Source: Clostridia bacterium (GTDB taxonomy: Bacteria; Bacillota; Clostridia; Christensenellales; Borkfalkiaceae). From it: a stretch of DNA of 64,000 nucleotides. The notes beneath the pieces are model-generated. The model saw nothing but the letters and a program-made list of their open reading frames with translations, was not told the DNA's origin and searched no databases. Shown piece by piece: positions 18,242 through 27,583 of this stretch (positions are counted from its first letter, which is position 1; each line of letters starts with the position of its first letter). The stretch spans positions 146,081 to 210,080 of the forward strand of contig JAFUJR010000034.1 of assembly GCA_017468085.1 (NCBI GenBank). The letters are read 5' to 3'. The translations under genes and the position numbers were made by a program.

Positions 18242-18285
18242 CACGACGTTTTTTCCTATTTTTTTTACCCAGGGAGAACGTCGTG
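18242..18285 (-). terminator. Hairpin after coaE, probable terminator
   Basis: CACGACGTT (18242-18250) and AACGTCGTG (18277-18285) are 9-bp arms with a 26-nt loop; TTTTGCTTT follows on the minus strand. The loop is long for a terminator. The rest of 18079-18321 shows no gene. Confidence 0.5.
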
Positions 18286-18321
18286 CAATTTAGCAGTTTA
18301 TTTTGTTTCACATATATTGTT

Positions 18322-18939
18322 TCACGTTAATAGGTTTAAACGGTTAACGATACTAATTAATTTTTTCTCTAACTCCGTTAGAGTGCCACTATTATCGATT
18401 ACAATAAATTTTTCATTTTCAAAAAATTTTAAATCCTTGATTTTTGAATAATCAAATTGCGATTGCATCCGACTTACAATTTCCTCTTCCGACATACCGT
18501 CGCGTATTTTAACGCTTTCCATTCTTTGCGTTATATCGCGTTGAATGACGATTACAAAATCGAAAAGATTTTCATATTGTCCTTCAAATAACAACGGAAC
18601 TTCTGCAAATACAAGTTTTGTCGGCGCATTTTTCATGGCGCTTAAAAGTTCGTCCATAATCATAGGATGCGCAATATTATTTAAATCCTTTCTACGTTTT
18701 GTATCTGCGAATACAATTTTCGCAAGTATTTTTTTATCGATTTGATTATCAATAACGCATTCGGGAATACGCTTTTTTACTTGCGTAATATATTTCGAGG
18801 ATAAAATAATGTCCTTATAAATTTCGTCGCAGGAAAAAACGGCAAATCCAAGCTCCTTTATAAATTTCGCAGCTTGGGATTTTCCACTCCCTATTCCACC
18901 CGTTATGGCAATTTTAATTTTTTTAAGTCCGTTTTTCAT
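18322..18939 (-). CDS. coaE: Dephospho-CoA kinase
   Basis: Phosphorylates the 3'-hydroxyl of dephospho-CoA in the last step of coenzyme A synthesis. The P-loop ITGGIGSGKSQAAKF opens the protein, followed by the CoA-domain motif HP(MIMDEL) and VFAEVPLLFEG. The start is set at the ATG that gives 205 residues, the normal size; the longest frame would add 69 residues that overlap polA and have no family match. The ribosome binding site is weak (AAGGCGAG). It lies 76 bp after polA, a common polA-coaE pairing. Confidence 0.92.
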   Translation of the reverse strand: MKNGLKKIKIAITGGIGSGKSQAAKFIKELGFAVFSCDEIYKDIILSSKYITQVKKRIPECVIDNQIDKKILAKIVFADTKRRKDLNNIAHPMIMDELLSAMKNAPTKLVFAEVPLLFEGQYENLFDFVIVIQRDITQRMESVKIRDGMSEEEIVSRMQSQFDYSKIKDLKFFENEKFIVIDNSGTLTELEKKLISIVNRLNLLT

Positions 18940-19015
18940 ACGCAAAGCTCGCCTTGTTTCACAGAAACTGTTTTGCAGTTTTACATTGTGAAACGATAAT
19001 CGTGAAACACTCTTT

Positions 19016-21616
19016 TTATTTTGTTTCGTACCAAGTACGCCCCACACCGCTTTCCGCAATAAGAGGTACATGCAACTCAACAGCGTTTTCCATTTCTTCC
19101 TGCAAGATTTTTGCCGCGATATCCGCCTCTTCTTCGGGGGCGTCAATAATCAATTCGTCGTGAACCTGCAAAATAAGTTTTGCCTTTAACCCCTCTTTTT
19201 TCAATCGGTTATAAACGTTTATCATAGCGACTTTGATAATATCCGCGCTTGAGCCTTGCAAGGGCATATTCATTGCGGCGCGCTCGCCGAAAGAGCGCAC
19301 GTTGTAATTGGAAGAGCGCAATTCGTTGATCACCCTTCTTCGACCAAACAAGGTTTCCACGTAACCGTCGCGCGTCGCATTTTCGACGTTTTCGTTCATA
19401 TATTTTTTCACGTCGGAGTAGCTTTCAAAGTATTTATCAATATAATCTTTCGCTTTTTTCGGCGTGATATTTAAGTCATTGCTAAGTCCAAACGCGCTGA
19501 TGCCGTAAATAATGCCGAAGTTAACCGCCTTAGCCTCGCGGCGCATCTGAGACGTAACTTCTTCAAGCGGCACTTCGAAAACCTGCGAAGCGGTGATTGC
19601 GTGAATATCTTTTCCTTCACAATAGGCTTGAATCAACTCTTTACACTGCGAAAAATGCGCCAATAAGCGTAGCTCGATCTGCGAGTAGTCAGCGTCCACT
19701 AAGACGTTCCCCTTGCTTGCAGTAAACAGCTTGCGAAGCTCGCGTCCTTCAGGGGTACGAATAGGAATATTTTGCAAATTGGGATTTGCGCTCGAAAGAC
19801 GCCCCGTTTGCGTGTAGCTTTGATTGTACGTCGTATGCACGCGTCCGTTGACGATCAGCGGCTTAAACCCCTCGATATACGTCGAGTTGATTTTCTGTAT
19901 CTTGCGGTAACGCAAAATATGGCGCACGATTTCCGAGTTTTCAGCGTATTTTTCCAATTCTTCCGCCGTCGTTTTGTAGCTCTTACTCTCTTTAGTTTTC
20001 TTTGTGCCAGCGCCGATTTTCAGCTTTTCAAACAAGATTTTTCCAAGCTGTTGTGTGGAATTTACGTTAAACTTTTCCCCCGCTAAGTTGTAAATCTTTT
20101 CAAGCGTTTCTTGGATTTCTTGATTGTAACGAACGGAAAACTCAGCCAAGGTATTCGTATCTACTGCAACGCCTTGCGTTTCCATGTCGAAAAGTACACG
20201 CACGAGCGGCAATTCGATTTCACGGTAAAGTTTTTCTTCCGCTTTTCGCAATTCACGACTATAATTGTTGTACAAATAATATAGACCGTAAGCCTTATTC
20301 TTTTCAGGGATTGAATAATATTGTAAACAGAACGTCAGTTCGTCCGTGTTGCCAAGTCCGTCGGCAAGACATTTTAAAATAGAAACGTCCTCGTATTCCG
20401 CAGTATGTTCTATGCCGTAAATACGCAGTTTATGCATGACGTCTTTAGCGTTATAGGAAACGACTCTCTTATCTCCTCCAAATATATATTGAAGTATGGG
20501 TGTAAGCTGATAATCAAAGAAGCCAACGTCCAATAGACCCATTGCAACTGGAAATACGTATTCCGTCGTATTTCGTGCGCCGTCGCTTGTTTCAGGGAAA
20601 TAGACGCGCAACTCTTTTTCGTCAAAATACGCCGCAATTACGGGTGATTTTATAGCTTTTATAAGCGCGATCCCCTCTTGAACGGTGCCAGGCAATATCT
20701 CGCTAACTTCAAGCGCTTTTAATTGGAGGTTATTCGATTCCTCCGCCTCGTCTCTCCCGTCGCTTTCGGTAAAGATATCCTTGCTTAAAAGGCTCTTAAA
20801 CTCCAATTCCGCAAATTTTTCTTTAACCAAAGCGGAGAACGGCATTCTCAACACGCACTCTGCAAGCTCTATATCGTAAGGCGCGTGCACGTCAATAGTG
20901 GCAAGTTGTTTGGAAAAATAAGCGCTTTCTTTGCCGTCGGTAAGCTTTTTATTTAATGCGCCTGTAATTTCGTCCAAATGTGCGTAAATCCCGTCCACAT
21001 CCGTATACTTTTCCAATAAATTGAGCGCAGATTTCTCGCCAACGCCTGCCACGCCGGGGATATTGTCCGATTTGTCGCCCATAAGCGCCTTAAGATCGAT
21101 AATTTGCGAGGGTGTTAAACCGATTTCGTCTTGAAAATTTGCGCCCGTAAGCTCTAAAATATCGCTTACCCCTTTGCGGGTAAAGCAGACGGAGGTGCTG
21201 TCGTCCACGAGTTGATATGCGTCCCTATCCCCCGTGTAAATATACGTTTGCAACGCAAACTTTTTGCTCATCGTACCGATTAAGTCATCAGCTTCGTGTC
21301 CTGCAAGCTCGCAAATGCGAATATTCATTAGCTGTAAAACCTCTTTAATAATCGGCATTTGCTTTCTTAAATCGTCGGGCATAGGCTTTCTGCCTGCCTT
21401 ATAGTCCGCGTATATTTTGTGGCGGAACGTCGGTGCGTGTAAATCGAAAGCAACCGCAACGTGCGTCGGTTTTTTATCCGAAATGATTTTTAAAAGCAAT
21501 TTGACAAAACCGAATACGCCGTTAGTGGGCAATCCGTCTTTAGTCGTAAAAACGGGCGTTGCGTAGAACGCTCTGTTCATTAAACTGTTGCCGTCGATTA
21601 AAACGAGTTTTTCCAT
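19016..21616 (-). CDS. polA: DNA polymerase I
   Basis: Gap-filling and primer-removing polymerase. The N-terminal 5'-nuclease domain starts KLVLIDGNSLMNRAF and contains the helical arch region and GVAGVGEKSALNLL (helix-hairpin-helix). The middle 3'-5' exonuclease-like domain lacks the DxE motif (the position reads AYFDEKEL), so proofreading is probably lost, as in Bacillus. The family A polymerase domain has TGRLSSANPNLQNIP, DADYSQIELRLLAH (motif A), REAKAVNFGIIYG (motif B) and QVHDELI (motif C). The start follows AGGAG by 8 nt and gives 866 residues. Confidence 0.96.
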   Translation of the reverse strand: MEKLVLIDGNSLMNRAFYATPVFTTKDGLPTNGVFGFVKLLLKIISDKKPTHVAVAFDLHAPTFRHKIYADYKAGRKPMPDDLRKQMPIIKEVLQLMNIRICELAGHEADDLIGTMSKKFALQTYIYTGDRDAYQLVDDSTSVCFTRKGVSDILELTGANFQDEIGLTPSQIIDLKALMGDKSDNIPGVAGVGEKSALNLLEKYTDVDGIYAHLDEITGALNKKLTDGKESAYFSKQLATIDVHAPYDIELAECVLRMPFSALVKEKFAELEFKSLLSKDIFTESDGRDEAEESNNLQLKALEVSEILPGTVQEGIALIKAIKSPVIAAYFDEKELRVYFPETSDGARNTTEYVFPVAMGLLDVGFFDYQLTPILQYIFGGDKRVVSYNAKDVMHKLRIYGIEHTAEYEDVSILKCLADGLGNTDELTFCLQYYSIPEKNKAYGLYYLYNNYSRELRKAEEKLYREIELPLVRVLFDMETQGVAVDTNTLAEFSVRYNQEIQETLEKIYNLAGEKFNVNSTQQLGKILFEKLKIGAGTKKTKESKSYKTTAEELEKYAENSEIVRHILRYRKIQKINSTYIEGFKPLIVNGRVHTTYNQSYTQTGRLSSANPNLQNIPIRTPEGRELRKLFTASKGNVLVDADYSQIELRLLAHFSQCKELIQAYCEGKDIHAITASQVFEVPLEEVTSQMRREAKAVNFGIIYGISAFGLSNDLNITPKKAKDYIDKYFESYSDVKKYMNENVENATRDGYVETLFGRRRVINELRSSNYNVRSFGERAAMNMPLQGSSADIIKVAMINVYNRLKKEGLKAKLILQVHDELIIDAPEEEADIAAKILQEEMENAVELHVPLIAESGVGRTWYETK

Positions 21617-21647
21617 TCTAAAAACTCCTTGCAATTTTATATTCTTA

Positions 21648-21676
21648 TTTTACCACAAAATAAAAGAAATCGCAAC
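21648..21676 (-). promoter_or_regulatory. polA promoter
   Basis: Minus strand: -35 TTGCGA (21671-21676), 17-bp spacer, -10 TAAAAT (21648-21653). Confidence 0.65.
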
Positions 21677-21748
21677 AGTTTCCCAAATTTTTCTTAAAAT
21701 ATCTTTAGTTACTTCTCGTATAAACAATAAAATATATTATAGAAAATA

Positions 21749-21777
21749 TTGATTTTTCCATAAGACTGTGATATAAT
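21749..21777 (+). promoter_or_regulatory. Promoter of the 172-residue membrane protein gene
   Basis: -35 TTGATT (21749-21754), 17-bp spacer, -10 TATAAT (21772-21777). Confidence 0.75.
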
Positions 21778-21816
21778 AAAATTGTTAGAATTATAAACAA
21801 GTGCAGAGATTAAAAA

Positions 21817-22335
21817 ATGGGAAATGATTTAAGTATAGAAGATATAAAAAATAGCGTGGAATACCAATGGCGGCAGCATCATGTTAAGACGCTCTTAATC
21901 GTTTGGTTGATACTTGCGGCAGCCACTCTGTTCATACCGTTTACGATGATTGCTACCAATGGTGATTATGAATTGGAATTTTTAGGATTCGGTATGCTAA
22001 TTTGGGTATGCTGCATAGCTAGTTACGGATTACTGTTCGGCGGATTCATTTTATACTATTACTTAAAAAACAGATATTTATTAAAAAATTATAAGAATTT
22101 TACATGTTATGAAGTTATATTAGATAATCTTTCTACGTCGTATGCCTATAAGGGCTCAATTTATTATACCGTAAAGATTGTTGACGGAGAAACAACGAAA
22201 ACGGTGGATACGAATCCGTATTTTTCTAATTTATGGCTTTCAAAATTTACGCCGAGTGATTATAACAATAAAAAAGTGATCGGGCTTTATGATGGCAACG
22301 CAGAAAAATTTTACATAATTAAAAAAGTCGATTGA
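21817..22335 (+). CDS. Membrane protein of unknown function
   Basis: A 172-residue protein with two predicted membrane helices at about residues 24-46 and 57-82, joined by a short external loop, and a soluble C-terminal domain of about 85 residues with alternating beta-strand character (ENF-like: YEVILDNLSTSYAYKGSIYYTVKIVDG). The topology resembles small DUF3592-type proteins with a two-helix anchor and a beta domain, but I do not recognise it firmly. It is a single-gene unit with a promoter and a terminator, oriented against all its neighbours. The ribosome binding site is poor (GCAGAG). Confidence 0.75.
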   Translation: MGNDLSIEDIKNSVEYQWRQHHVKTLLIVWLILAAATLFIPFTMIATNGDYELEFLGFGMLIWVCCIASYGLLFGGFILYYYLKNRYLLKNYKNFTCYEVILDNLSTSYAYKGSIYYTVKIVDGETTKTVDTNPYFSNLWLSKFTPSDYNNKKVIGLYDGNAEKFYIIKKVD

Positions 22336-22400
22336 ATTCAAATCAATGCCTTTCTTAACGCGAAAATCTACCTTCAAGTTTCATCGGAATATGATAATCA

Positions 22401-22436
22401 AAAAATCCTCAACCCATAATTGGGTTGAGGATTTTT
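22401..22436. terminator. Strong bidirectional terminator
   Basis: AAAAATCCTCAACCCA (22401-22416) pairs with TGGGTTGAGGATTTTT (22421-22436) over the loop TAAT. It ends the membrane protein gene on the plus strand and the tRNA-Leu transcript on the minus strand. Confidence 0.92.
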
Positions 22437-22437
22437 T

Positions 22438-22523
22438 TGGTGCCGAAGGTGGGACTTGAACCCACACGTTGTCTCCAACAATGGATTTTGAGTCCATCGC
22501 GTCTGCCATTCCACCACTTCGGC
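22438..22523 (-). tRNA. tRNA-Leu (anticodon CAA)
   Basis: A class II tRNA with the acceptor stem GCCGAAG/CTTCGGC, a long variable arm and the anticodon loop CTCAAAA (anticodon CAA at 22488-22490). The TTCAAGT T-loop is present and CCA is encoded (22438-22440). It reads UUG codons. Confidence 0.95.
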
Positions 22524-22644
22524 TTCCAACAGCTTAATTATTATAAGCTATATTAAAAAAAAATGCAAGTATTTTATAGCGGTTTTTTAATATTTTTTTA
22601 GAATTTTTTACGGATTTATATTTTTAAAACGCAACCCGACATTT

Positions 22645-22686
22645 AAGCGCCTACATACCGATGAAAATACGTAAGCGCTTTTTTGA
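22645..22686. repeat. Imperfect inverted repeat with a T tail
   Basis: AAGCGCCTAC (22645-22654) and GTAAGCGCTT (22671-22680) pair with one mismatch and are followed by T6 on the plus strand. No plus-strand gene feeds it. It sits in the 350-bp region 22524-22873, which otherwise holds only the GH38 remnant and AT-rich sequence. Confidence 0.4.
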
Positions 22687-22700
22687 AATATAATAAATTT

Positions 22701-22768
22701 AACGCCAAGACCAAACCCAAGTTGGATCGGAGATGGGCGTTACCGATCAGGCGAATCTTACGTTTCAT
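22701..22768 (-). pseudogene. Remnant of the 5' end of a GH38 alpha-mannosidase gene
   Basis: From an ATG at 22766-22768 the minus strand reads MKRKIRLIGNAHL. After one extra base it continues in the next frame as DPTWVWSWR and then hits TAA. Together this matches the N-terminal active-site motif of GH38 enzymes, (H)LIGNAHLDPVWLWRW, where the Asp and His bind zinc. Only about 22 codons survive, with a +1 insertion between Leu and Asp. It lies downstream of the sugar locus and next to a tRNA gene, which suggests that a mannosidase once belonged to this region and was deleted. Confidence 0.7.
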
Positions 22769-22873
22769 ATATAACTCGCTTTTACGCCTAAACAATTATT
22801 ATATTGATAATATACGTTCTATCAACTTTCAGCTTAAACATAGCTGTTTCCACTTGATATCTTTTAAGAATTT

Positions 22874-24331
22874 CTATATCTTTCTTCTTTTTTCTTTTTT
22901 ATTGATCCGCAAAATTGCGTCTTTGCCGACCTGTGCGGCAATTGGCAGACCGCCCGGCGCTTGTAACCATTGCGAGGCAAGAATAACCCGCGGTTTACCT
23001 TTCACTAAGTTGTCGAGCTTTTTAGGAATAGTTTTAGATGGCAGTAAAAACGCCATATAAGAGCCGATTTCCGCATTTGTGTAACGGTGATAGGTGGCGG
23101 GCGTCCAAACGTCAATTAAGCGTAGTTTTCCGTCTAATTGCGGAAATTTCCGCTCGATTGCATTTTGTATAAGCGACGCAAACTCTCTTTTTTTGGCGCG
23201 GTATTTTACCGTATTTTTCCGCAATTCAATAAATTCCCGACAAGTTTTTTCATCGCAAAAAGTCAAAGATTGAATAATCGTTTCCCCTTTTGGCGCGAAT
23301 CTTTTTTCATGTGAAAATTCACGGATAATCAAATTTTCCGTCTTCAAAATTTCTTGCTCGTTTTTGGGCAGCTTAAAAATAAAATCAGAACGAAAAGGCA
23401 GATTATCCGTCTTGCACGCAAACGCGCATTGTATACTGGAAAAACGTGGCATTTTAGGGTTTTTATAATGCTTTTCCATCGCCGCAGGCATTGCCAACCC
23501 AAGCAATTTTTCAAAAGCAACGTTGGGTTCGGTTGCAATAACAACGTAATCGGCGGTAAGCATCGTTCCGTCCGAAAATTCCACGATTTGAGCGCCCGTT
23601 TCCCCCTCGCTGATTTCCGTCGCTTCCTTCCCCAACATAAGCGTGCCGCCAAGATTTAAAAAGCGCGTAGTCATACGCTTTGCCATAGCAAGTGAGCTAC
23701 CGACGGGGATTCCCCCGTTTCCGCCGCAAAAGGTGGCGAACACGATTAGCAAGGCAAGCGCGGCAAAATCCTTACCGAGCATAGACGTGATAAAGCCTTG
23801 AATATACGGACTCTTAAAACGCATGGCGAGTTCGCCCGTGCTCATTTTAAAATACCGATAAAGGCGAGGCACGGCTTGTAATCCGCTCAAAAAGGTATTT
23901 CTTTTTTGGTCGTTACCCGATAGCTTTTTAAAGGTCTGCACCGCTTTTATTGCCTTGATAAAACTTTTTATTTCCTTTTCGTCTTCGGGTGAAATGGATA
24001 AAAGTTCTTCTTCCATTTTTTCAAGTTCAAAATGCAGGGAAAGCCGAATCCCTTCATCCTCATAGGTATATAACGTGCTTGGTTGATGTACGTCAACGTT
24101 GCCGAGCGCCCCCAATTCCGTCCACATTTGATATAATGCCGTTTTGGGGTTTGTGCCAGTTAGCCAATGTATACAATTGTCGATATGGTATTCCCCTCTT
24201 TGCCAACCTGTCAAATTACCGCCTGCAACGGCTTGCCGTTCGCAAACGGTTGCGTGATGTCCGCTTAATTGCGCGTAAATACCCGCCGATAAACCTGCTA
24301 CGCCCCCGCCAATAATTAAAATTTCTGCCAT
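22874..24331 (-). CDS. FAD-dependent oxidoreductase, phytoene desaturase/carotene isomerase-like
   Basis: Flavoprotein of 485 residues. The Rossmann motif ILIIGGGVAGLSAGIYAQLSG opens the protein and is followed by the CrtI-like GGNLTGWQRGEYHIDNCIHWLTG. The C-terminal GGLPIAAQVGKDAILRI is the second FAD-contacting motif of the family. The start is set 11 codons inside the longest frame, with AAGGAG 7 nt upstream. No carotenoid genes are nearby, so a carotenoid substrate is not implied; similar gut Firmicutes proteins are annotated only as NAD(P)/FAD oxidoreductases. A terminator separates it from the GH2 gene upstream and I find no clear promoter. Confidence 0.78.
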   Translation of the reverse strand: MAEILIIGGGVAGLSAGIYAQLSGHHATVCERQAVAGGNLTGWQRGEYHIDNCIHWLTGTNPKTALYQMWTELGALGNVDVHQPSTLYTYEDEGIRLSLHFELEKMEEELLSISPEDEKEIKSFIKAIKAVQTFKKLSGNDQKRNTFLSGLQAVPRLYRYFKMSTGELAMRFKSPYIQGFITSMLGKDFAALALLIVFATFCGGNGGIPVGSSLAMAKRMTTRFLNLGGTLMLGKEATEISEGETGAQIVEFSDGTMLTADYVVIATEPNVAFEKLLGLAMPAAMEKHYKNPKMPRFSSIQCAFACKTDNLPFRSDFIFKLPKNEQEILKTENLIIREFSHEKRFAPKGETIIQSLTFCDEKTCREFIELRKNTVKYRAKKREFASLIQNAIERKFPQLDGKLRLIDVWTPATYHRYTNAEIGSYMAFLLPSKTIPKKLDNLVKGKPRVILASQWLQAPGGLPIAAQVGKDAILRINKKEKRRKI

Positions 24332-24404
24332 AATTCTCTCCTTGTACGGGATAATTCTTCCCAAATTAGAGATTTTTAGACGTCAAATTTTTAATTTATA
24401 AAAG

Positions 24405-24437
24405 AAAAAGCAGGCACTCAACGCGTACCTGCCTGCT
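24405..24437 (-). terminator. Terminator after the GH2 gene
   Basis: AGCAGGCA (24409-24416) and TGCCTGCT (24430-24437) with a 13-nt loop; the minus strand continues TTTTTCTTTT. Confidence 0.8.
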
Positions 24438-24439
24438 AC

Positions 24440-26170
24440 TTAATGAATTTTTTCGGCTTCTTTCCTGATTTCAGCATTTATAGCCGCCATTTCTTCCACG
24501 GACACTTTTACAATTGCCCTATCATAGGTAATTAAGCCGTTGATTTCCTCTTCGACGTCGGAAACCTGCGTATAGATACATCCGCAAAGCCCGCGTTTGA
24601 TTAAGGGTTTCAGCTTGGATAAATACAGCTTTTTCAACGCCGCCGTTAACTGCTCTTGCGATTTGAATTTCTTATAGCCAAATTCTTTATCTTCATCGTA
24701 GACGTGTCCGTCGCATTTCATAGAATAACCGCCGAATTCGCTTAAAACGACGGGTCTTTTGTCTTTAGGAACACGTAAAGGCGTATAGTAGGTGTGCAGA
24801 CTTAAAAGTTCGGTCTTGTCCACGCCTTGATCGTGCCAACCGCTGACGGAATCGATAATGCGCGTAGGGTCTTTTTGCCGAACGTATTCCGTCCATTTTG
24901 CAGAATCAAACTGTCCCCATCCTTCGTTGAAAGGCACCCATAAGCCTATACAAGTACAATTATACAATTGCGCAAGCGTTTCATCTACGCCTTGCGCGTA
25001 CTCCGCGCGCCCTCTTTCGTCCTCTCTTGCGAAATATTTATAATCGTCATCACGACGCTTAAAACCGAGAAACGGAAATGCAGCAACGTGCGTGAATTTA
25101 TAATTCCCTCCCCCGTTGACAAAATCTTGCCATACGATAAGCCCCAATTTATCACAATAGTAATACCAACGCATCGGTTCGATTTTAATATGTTTACGTA
25201 CGGTATTAAAGCCCATATTTTTAAGGAGAGTTAGCTCATCTTCCGCTGCTTTATCGCACGGATAAGTAAGCATACCGTCCGACCAATATCCTTGGTCAAG
25301 CACACCGTTGAAGAAATATGGCTTACTATTTAACGTCAACCGCCGTTTCCCTTCGCTGTCCGTCATTTTTCCAAACGAACGCACACCGAAGTAGGAAGAA
25401 ACCTCGTCCCCTGCCCCGTTTTTTAAAACAAAATCGTACAACTTCGGGTTTTCGGGCGACCAGAGTGTGAACTCGTAAGAAAGCACAACCCTTCTTTTAA
25501 AGACTTTACGGATAATTTCTTTTCCCTCGTCGAAAACGGTGATTTCCGTTTCAAAGTCGTTATCCAACAAAATTTCCACCGTTTTATTAAATGCGTTGGG
25601 GGTAATAAAAAACTTTCCAATTTTTTGTTTGGGCATGCTTTCAATCCAAACGGATTGCCAAATTCCGCTTTGCGGCGTATACCAAATGCCGCCGCGTTCG
25701 TCGCTTTGTTTTCCGCGCGCGCCGCTGTTTCTCGTACCTTCGTCGCGGCAAACAAGCAAAATTTCGTTTTCACCAAGTCTTGCGACCTCGCTAATATCCA
25801 CCGAAAACGCTGTAAAACCGCCGCAGTGCTCGCCGACGCGCACGCCGTTGCAATACACCTCGCATTCGCTATCAACCGCGTCAAAATGCAAAAGCGTAAC
25901 GCCGCGGAGCAAGTTTTCGGTTAAGGTAAATCTTCGGGTATAATAAAGCGTTTCTTGGGGATTAAGAACAAAACCCTCGGCAATGCCGCTGTTCAGTGTT
26001 TCGGGCGAAAACGGAACGAGTATTTTACCCTCGTATTCCTTATTTTTTCCGTCCGTCTTATAAAAATCCCATTCCCCGTTTAAGCACAGCCAGTCCTTTC
26101 TTTGTGCTTGTGGACGGGGATGCTCGTTGTGTGGAATAATTCCAATTTTATAGTTGGTTTTTAATCGCAT
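24440..26170 (-). CDS. Glycoside hydrolase family 2 (beta-galactosidase/glucuronidase type)
   Basis: Cytoplasmic glycosidase of 576 residues. The N-terminal sugar-binding jelly roll (WLCLNGEWDFYKTDG through LHFDAVDSECEVYCNG) and an immunoglobulin-like domain precede the TIM barrel. The acid/base Glu is in WVPFNEGWGQFD and the nucleophile Glu in VVLSEFGGYS. The start lies 28 codons inside the longest frame, where GGAGG precedes the ATG by 4 nt; it overlaps the last 10 bases of the MFS gene, so the two are coupled. It is shorter than LacZ (about 1000) and close to the compact GH2 enzymes. The exact linkage it cleaves is unknown. Confidence 0.87.
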   Translation of the reverse strand: MRLKTNYKIGIIPHNEHPRPQAQRKDWLCLNGEWDFYKTDGKNKEYEGKILVPFSPETLNSGIAEGFVLNPQETLYYTRRFTLTENLLRGVTLLHFDAVDSECEVYCNGVRVGEHCGGFTAFSVDISEVARLGENEILLVCRDEGTRNSGARGKQSDERGGIWYTPQSGIWQSVWIESMPKQKIGKFFITPNAFNKTVEILLDNDFETEITVFDEGKEIIRKVFKRRVVLSYEFTLWSPENPKLYDFVLKNGAGDEVSSYFGVRSFGKMTDSEGKRRLTLNSKPYFFNGVLDQGYWSDGMLTYPCDKAAEDELTLLKNMGFNTVRKHIKIEPMRWYYYCDKLGLIVWQDFVNGGGNYKFTHVAAFPFLGFKRRDDDYKYFAREDERGRAEYAQGVDETLAQLYNCTCIGLWVPFNEGWGQFDSAKWTEYVRQKDPTRIIDSVSGWHDQGVDKTELLSLHTYYTPLRVPKDKRPVVLSEFGGYSMKCDGHVYDEDKEFGYKKFKSQEQLTAALKKLYLSKLKPLIKRGLCGCIYTQVSDVEEEINGLITYDRAIVKVSVEEMAAINAEIRKEAEKIH

Positions 26171-27522
26171 CTGTCCTCCTTTAAAGTCGCAAAAGCTGGT
26201 TTTGCTTTTTTCGTTATGTGAATCAGTAAAGGAATAAGCGCAAAGAGCAAGCATGCAACAAGCGCTGCAACAAGGAAAATTTCGGGCGCGGGAATGTACG
26301 AAGTCGTCATGACGTCCGCGCTGTCCAGATCGGGAAGCGGAATATTCGCCGCCTTATTGATTGCGTTCCCAATTAATGGACCTATCAACATAGGCAACAA
26401 AACGCTGAAAATCATGCGAATGCCCTGCAATTTTCCTGCGTCGTTTTTGGGGGTATAGTCACGCACCAACGCACCGCAAAGCGCAGAAATGAGAATATAC
26501 CCCGTAATCATAACAAATCCGGCAATACCGAACACGATGATTGTTGCAATTTTATTTTCAAATCTGCCAAAATACATACCGAGCAATCCTACGGCAAACA
26601 CTGCGGCGGCAATATATAAAATTTTTGCTTTGTTCCATTTGTCCGTAACGCTGCCTAAGAAAATATTTAAAACACCGCCAAGAATAATTGCCGCACCGAA
26701 CACAAGACTGTATTCAACCACGTTAAAATTCAAATACGTGGTCATATAAATGATGAGGTAGGGCATAAAGATTTGACACGCAATGCCATAGAGCCCGATG
26801 ATCAATAAAACAACATAAAAAGGCAAATTATTTTTAATAACGCTCGGCTTAAAACCATAAAAAATATCTTTCAAGTCCCCCTGCTTTTCCAAGCGAGGAC
26901 TGTCTTTGATAAAGAAAACACCAAACACACCGCACGCGCTGATGACGATACCCAAGACAAGGAATAAAATCTTGTAGGTGAGAAGTTCGACCAAAATCCC
27001 AAACCCGCCCGCAACGATAAGCAGCGCAGCCAAAGGCAATACGGATAAAACACTTTCCACTTTTCCGCGATAGCTTTCGTGCGTGTTGTCCGTTACCCAA
27101 GCATTAAAAGCCGCGTCGTTTGCGGTAGAACCAAACACGGTCATTATACAATCGCCTACGATAACGATAATTAAAGTAATGGTAATTGCGCGCGTTTCCG
27201 AGACGCCGAATAAAGACTGTGTATTTTTTGTGCCGATAAAACCGAATAATGAAACGGTAATCCCCCAAATCAAGTATCCGAAGGACATAAAACGCCGCCT
27301 ATTGCCTACCTTATCCGACACAACGCCCGCGACAAGCGTCGTCAACGTGGCGACGATACCCGAAAGCTGCACCATAAGCGTTACGGCGTCCAAATTTGGG
27401 GCAATCGTTTCAAATACGAATAAATTAAAATACATATTCTCAACCGACCAGGCGATTTGCCCGATCAAGCCGAATACAATTAAAATCAGCCAATTTCGTT
27501 TTTCAAATTTAAGATTTGTCAT
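26161..27522 (-). CDS. MFS transporter, probably for an oligosaccharide or glycoside
   Basis: Integral membrane carrier of 453 residues with about 12 hydrophobic segments (for example LILIVFGLIGQIAWSVEN, ITITLIIVIVGDCIMTVFG, FYVVLLIIGLYGIAC, IILGGVLNIFLGSVTD). The VAGVVSDKVGNRRRFMSFGY loop is the MFS signature between helices 2 and 3. The start with GAGGAACGG upstream is 13 codons inside the longest frame. Its position between a sugar kinase gene and a GH2 gene suggests that it imports the GH2 substrate. It has its own promoter. Confidence 0.88.
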   Translation of the reverse strand: MTNLKFEKRNWLILIVFGLIGQIAWSVENMYFNLFVFETIAPNLDAVTLMVQLSGIVATLTTLVAGVVSDKVGNRRRFMSFGYLIWGITVSLFGFIGTKNTQSLFGVSETRAITITLIIVIVGDCIMTVFGSTANDAAFNAWVTDNTHESYRGKVESVLSVLPLAALLIVAGGFGILVELLTYKILFLVLGIVISACGVFGVFFIKDSPRLEKQGDLKDIFYGFKPSVIKNNLPFYVVLLIIGLYGIACQIFMPYLIIYMTTYLNFNVVEYSLVFGAAIILGGVLNIFLGSVTDKWNKAKILYIAAAVFAVGLLGMYFGRFENKIATIIVFGIAGFVMITGYILISALCGALVRDYTPKNDAGKLQGIRMIFSVLLPMLIGPLIGNAINKAANIPLPDLDSADVMTTSYIPAPEIFLVAALVACLLFALIPLLIHITKKAKPAFATLKEDRCD

Positions 27523-27549
27523 AAGCCGTTCCTCATTTGTTATACCATA

Positions 27550-27578
27550 ACTATACCACATTTTTCGTCTTCTTGCAA
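27550..27578 (-). promoter_or_regulatory. Promoter of the MFS-GH2 unit
   Basis: Minus strand: -35 TTGCAA (27573-27578), 17-bp spacer, -10 TATAGT (27550-27555). Confidence 0.75.
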
Positions 27579-27583
27579 GTGTT

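Noticed and set aside
18041-18244. A 67-codon minus-strand frame with a CIIC pair upstream of glgB
   Set aside because: It covers the glg promoter, has no ribosome binding site and no support beyond the Cys pair.
22683-23060. A 125-codon plus-strand frame
   Set aside because: It overlaps the 3' end of the FAD oxidoreductase gene and the GH38 remnant in antisense and has no translation signal.
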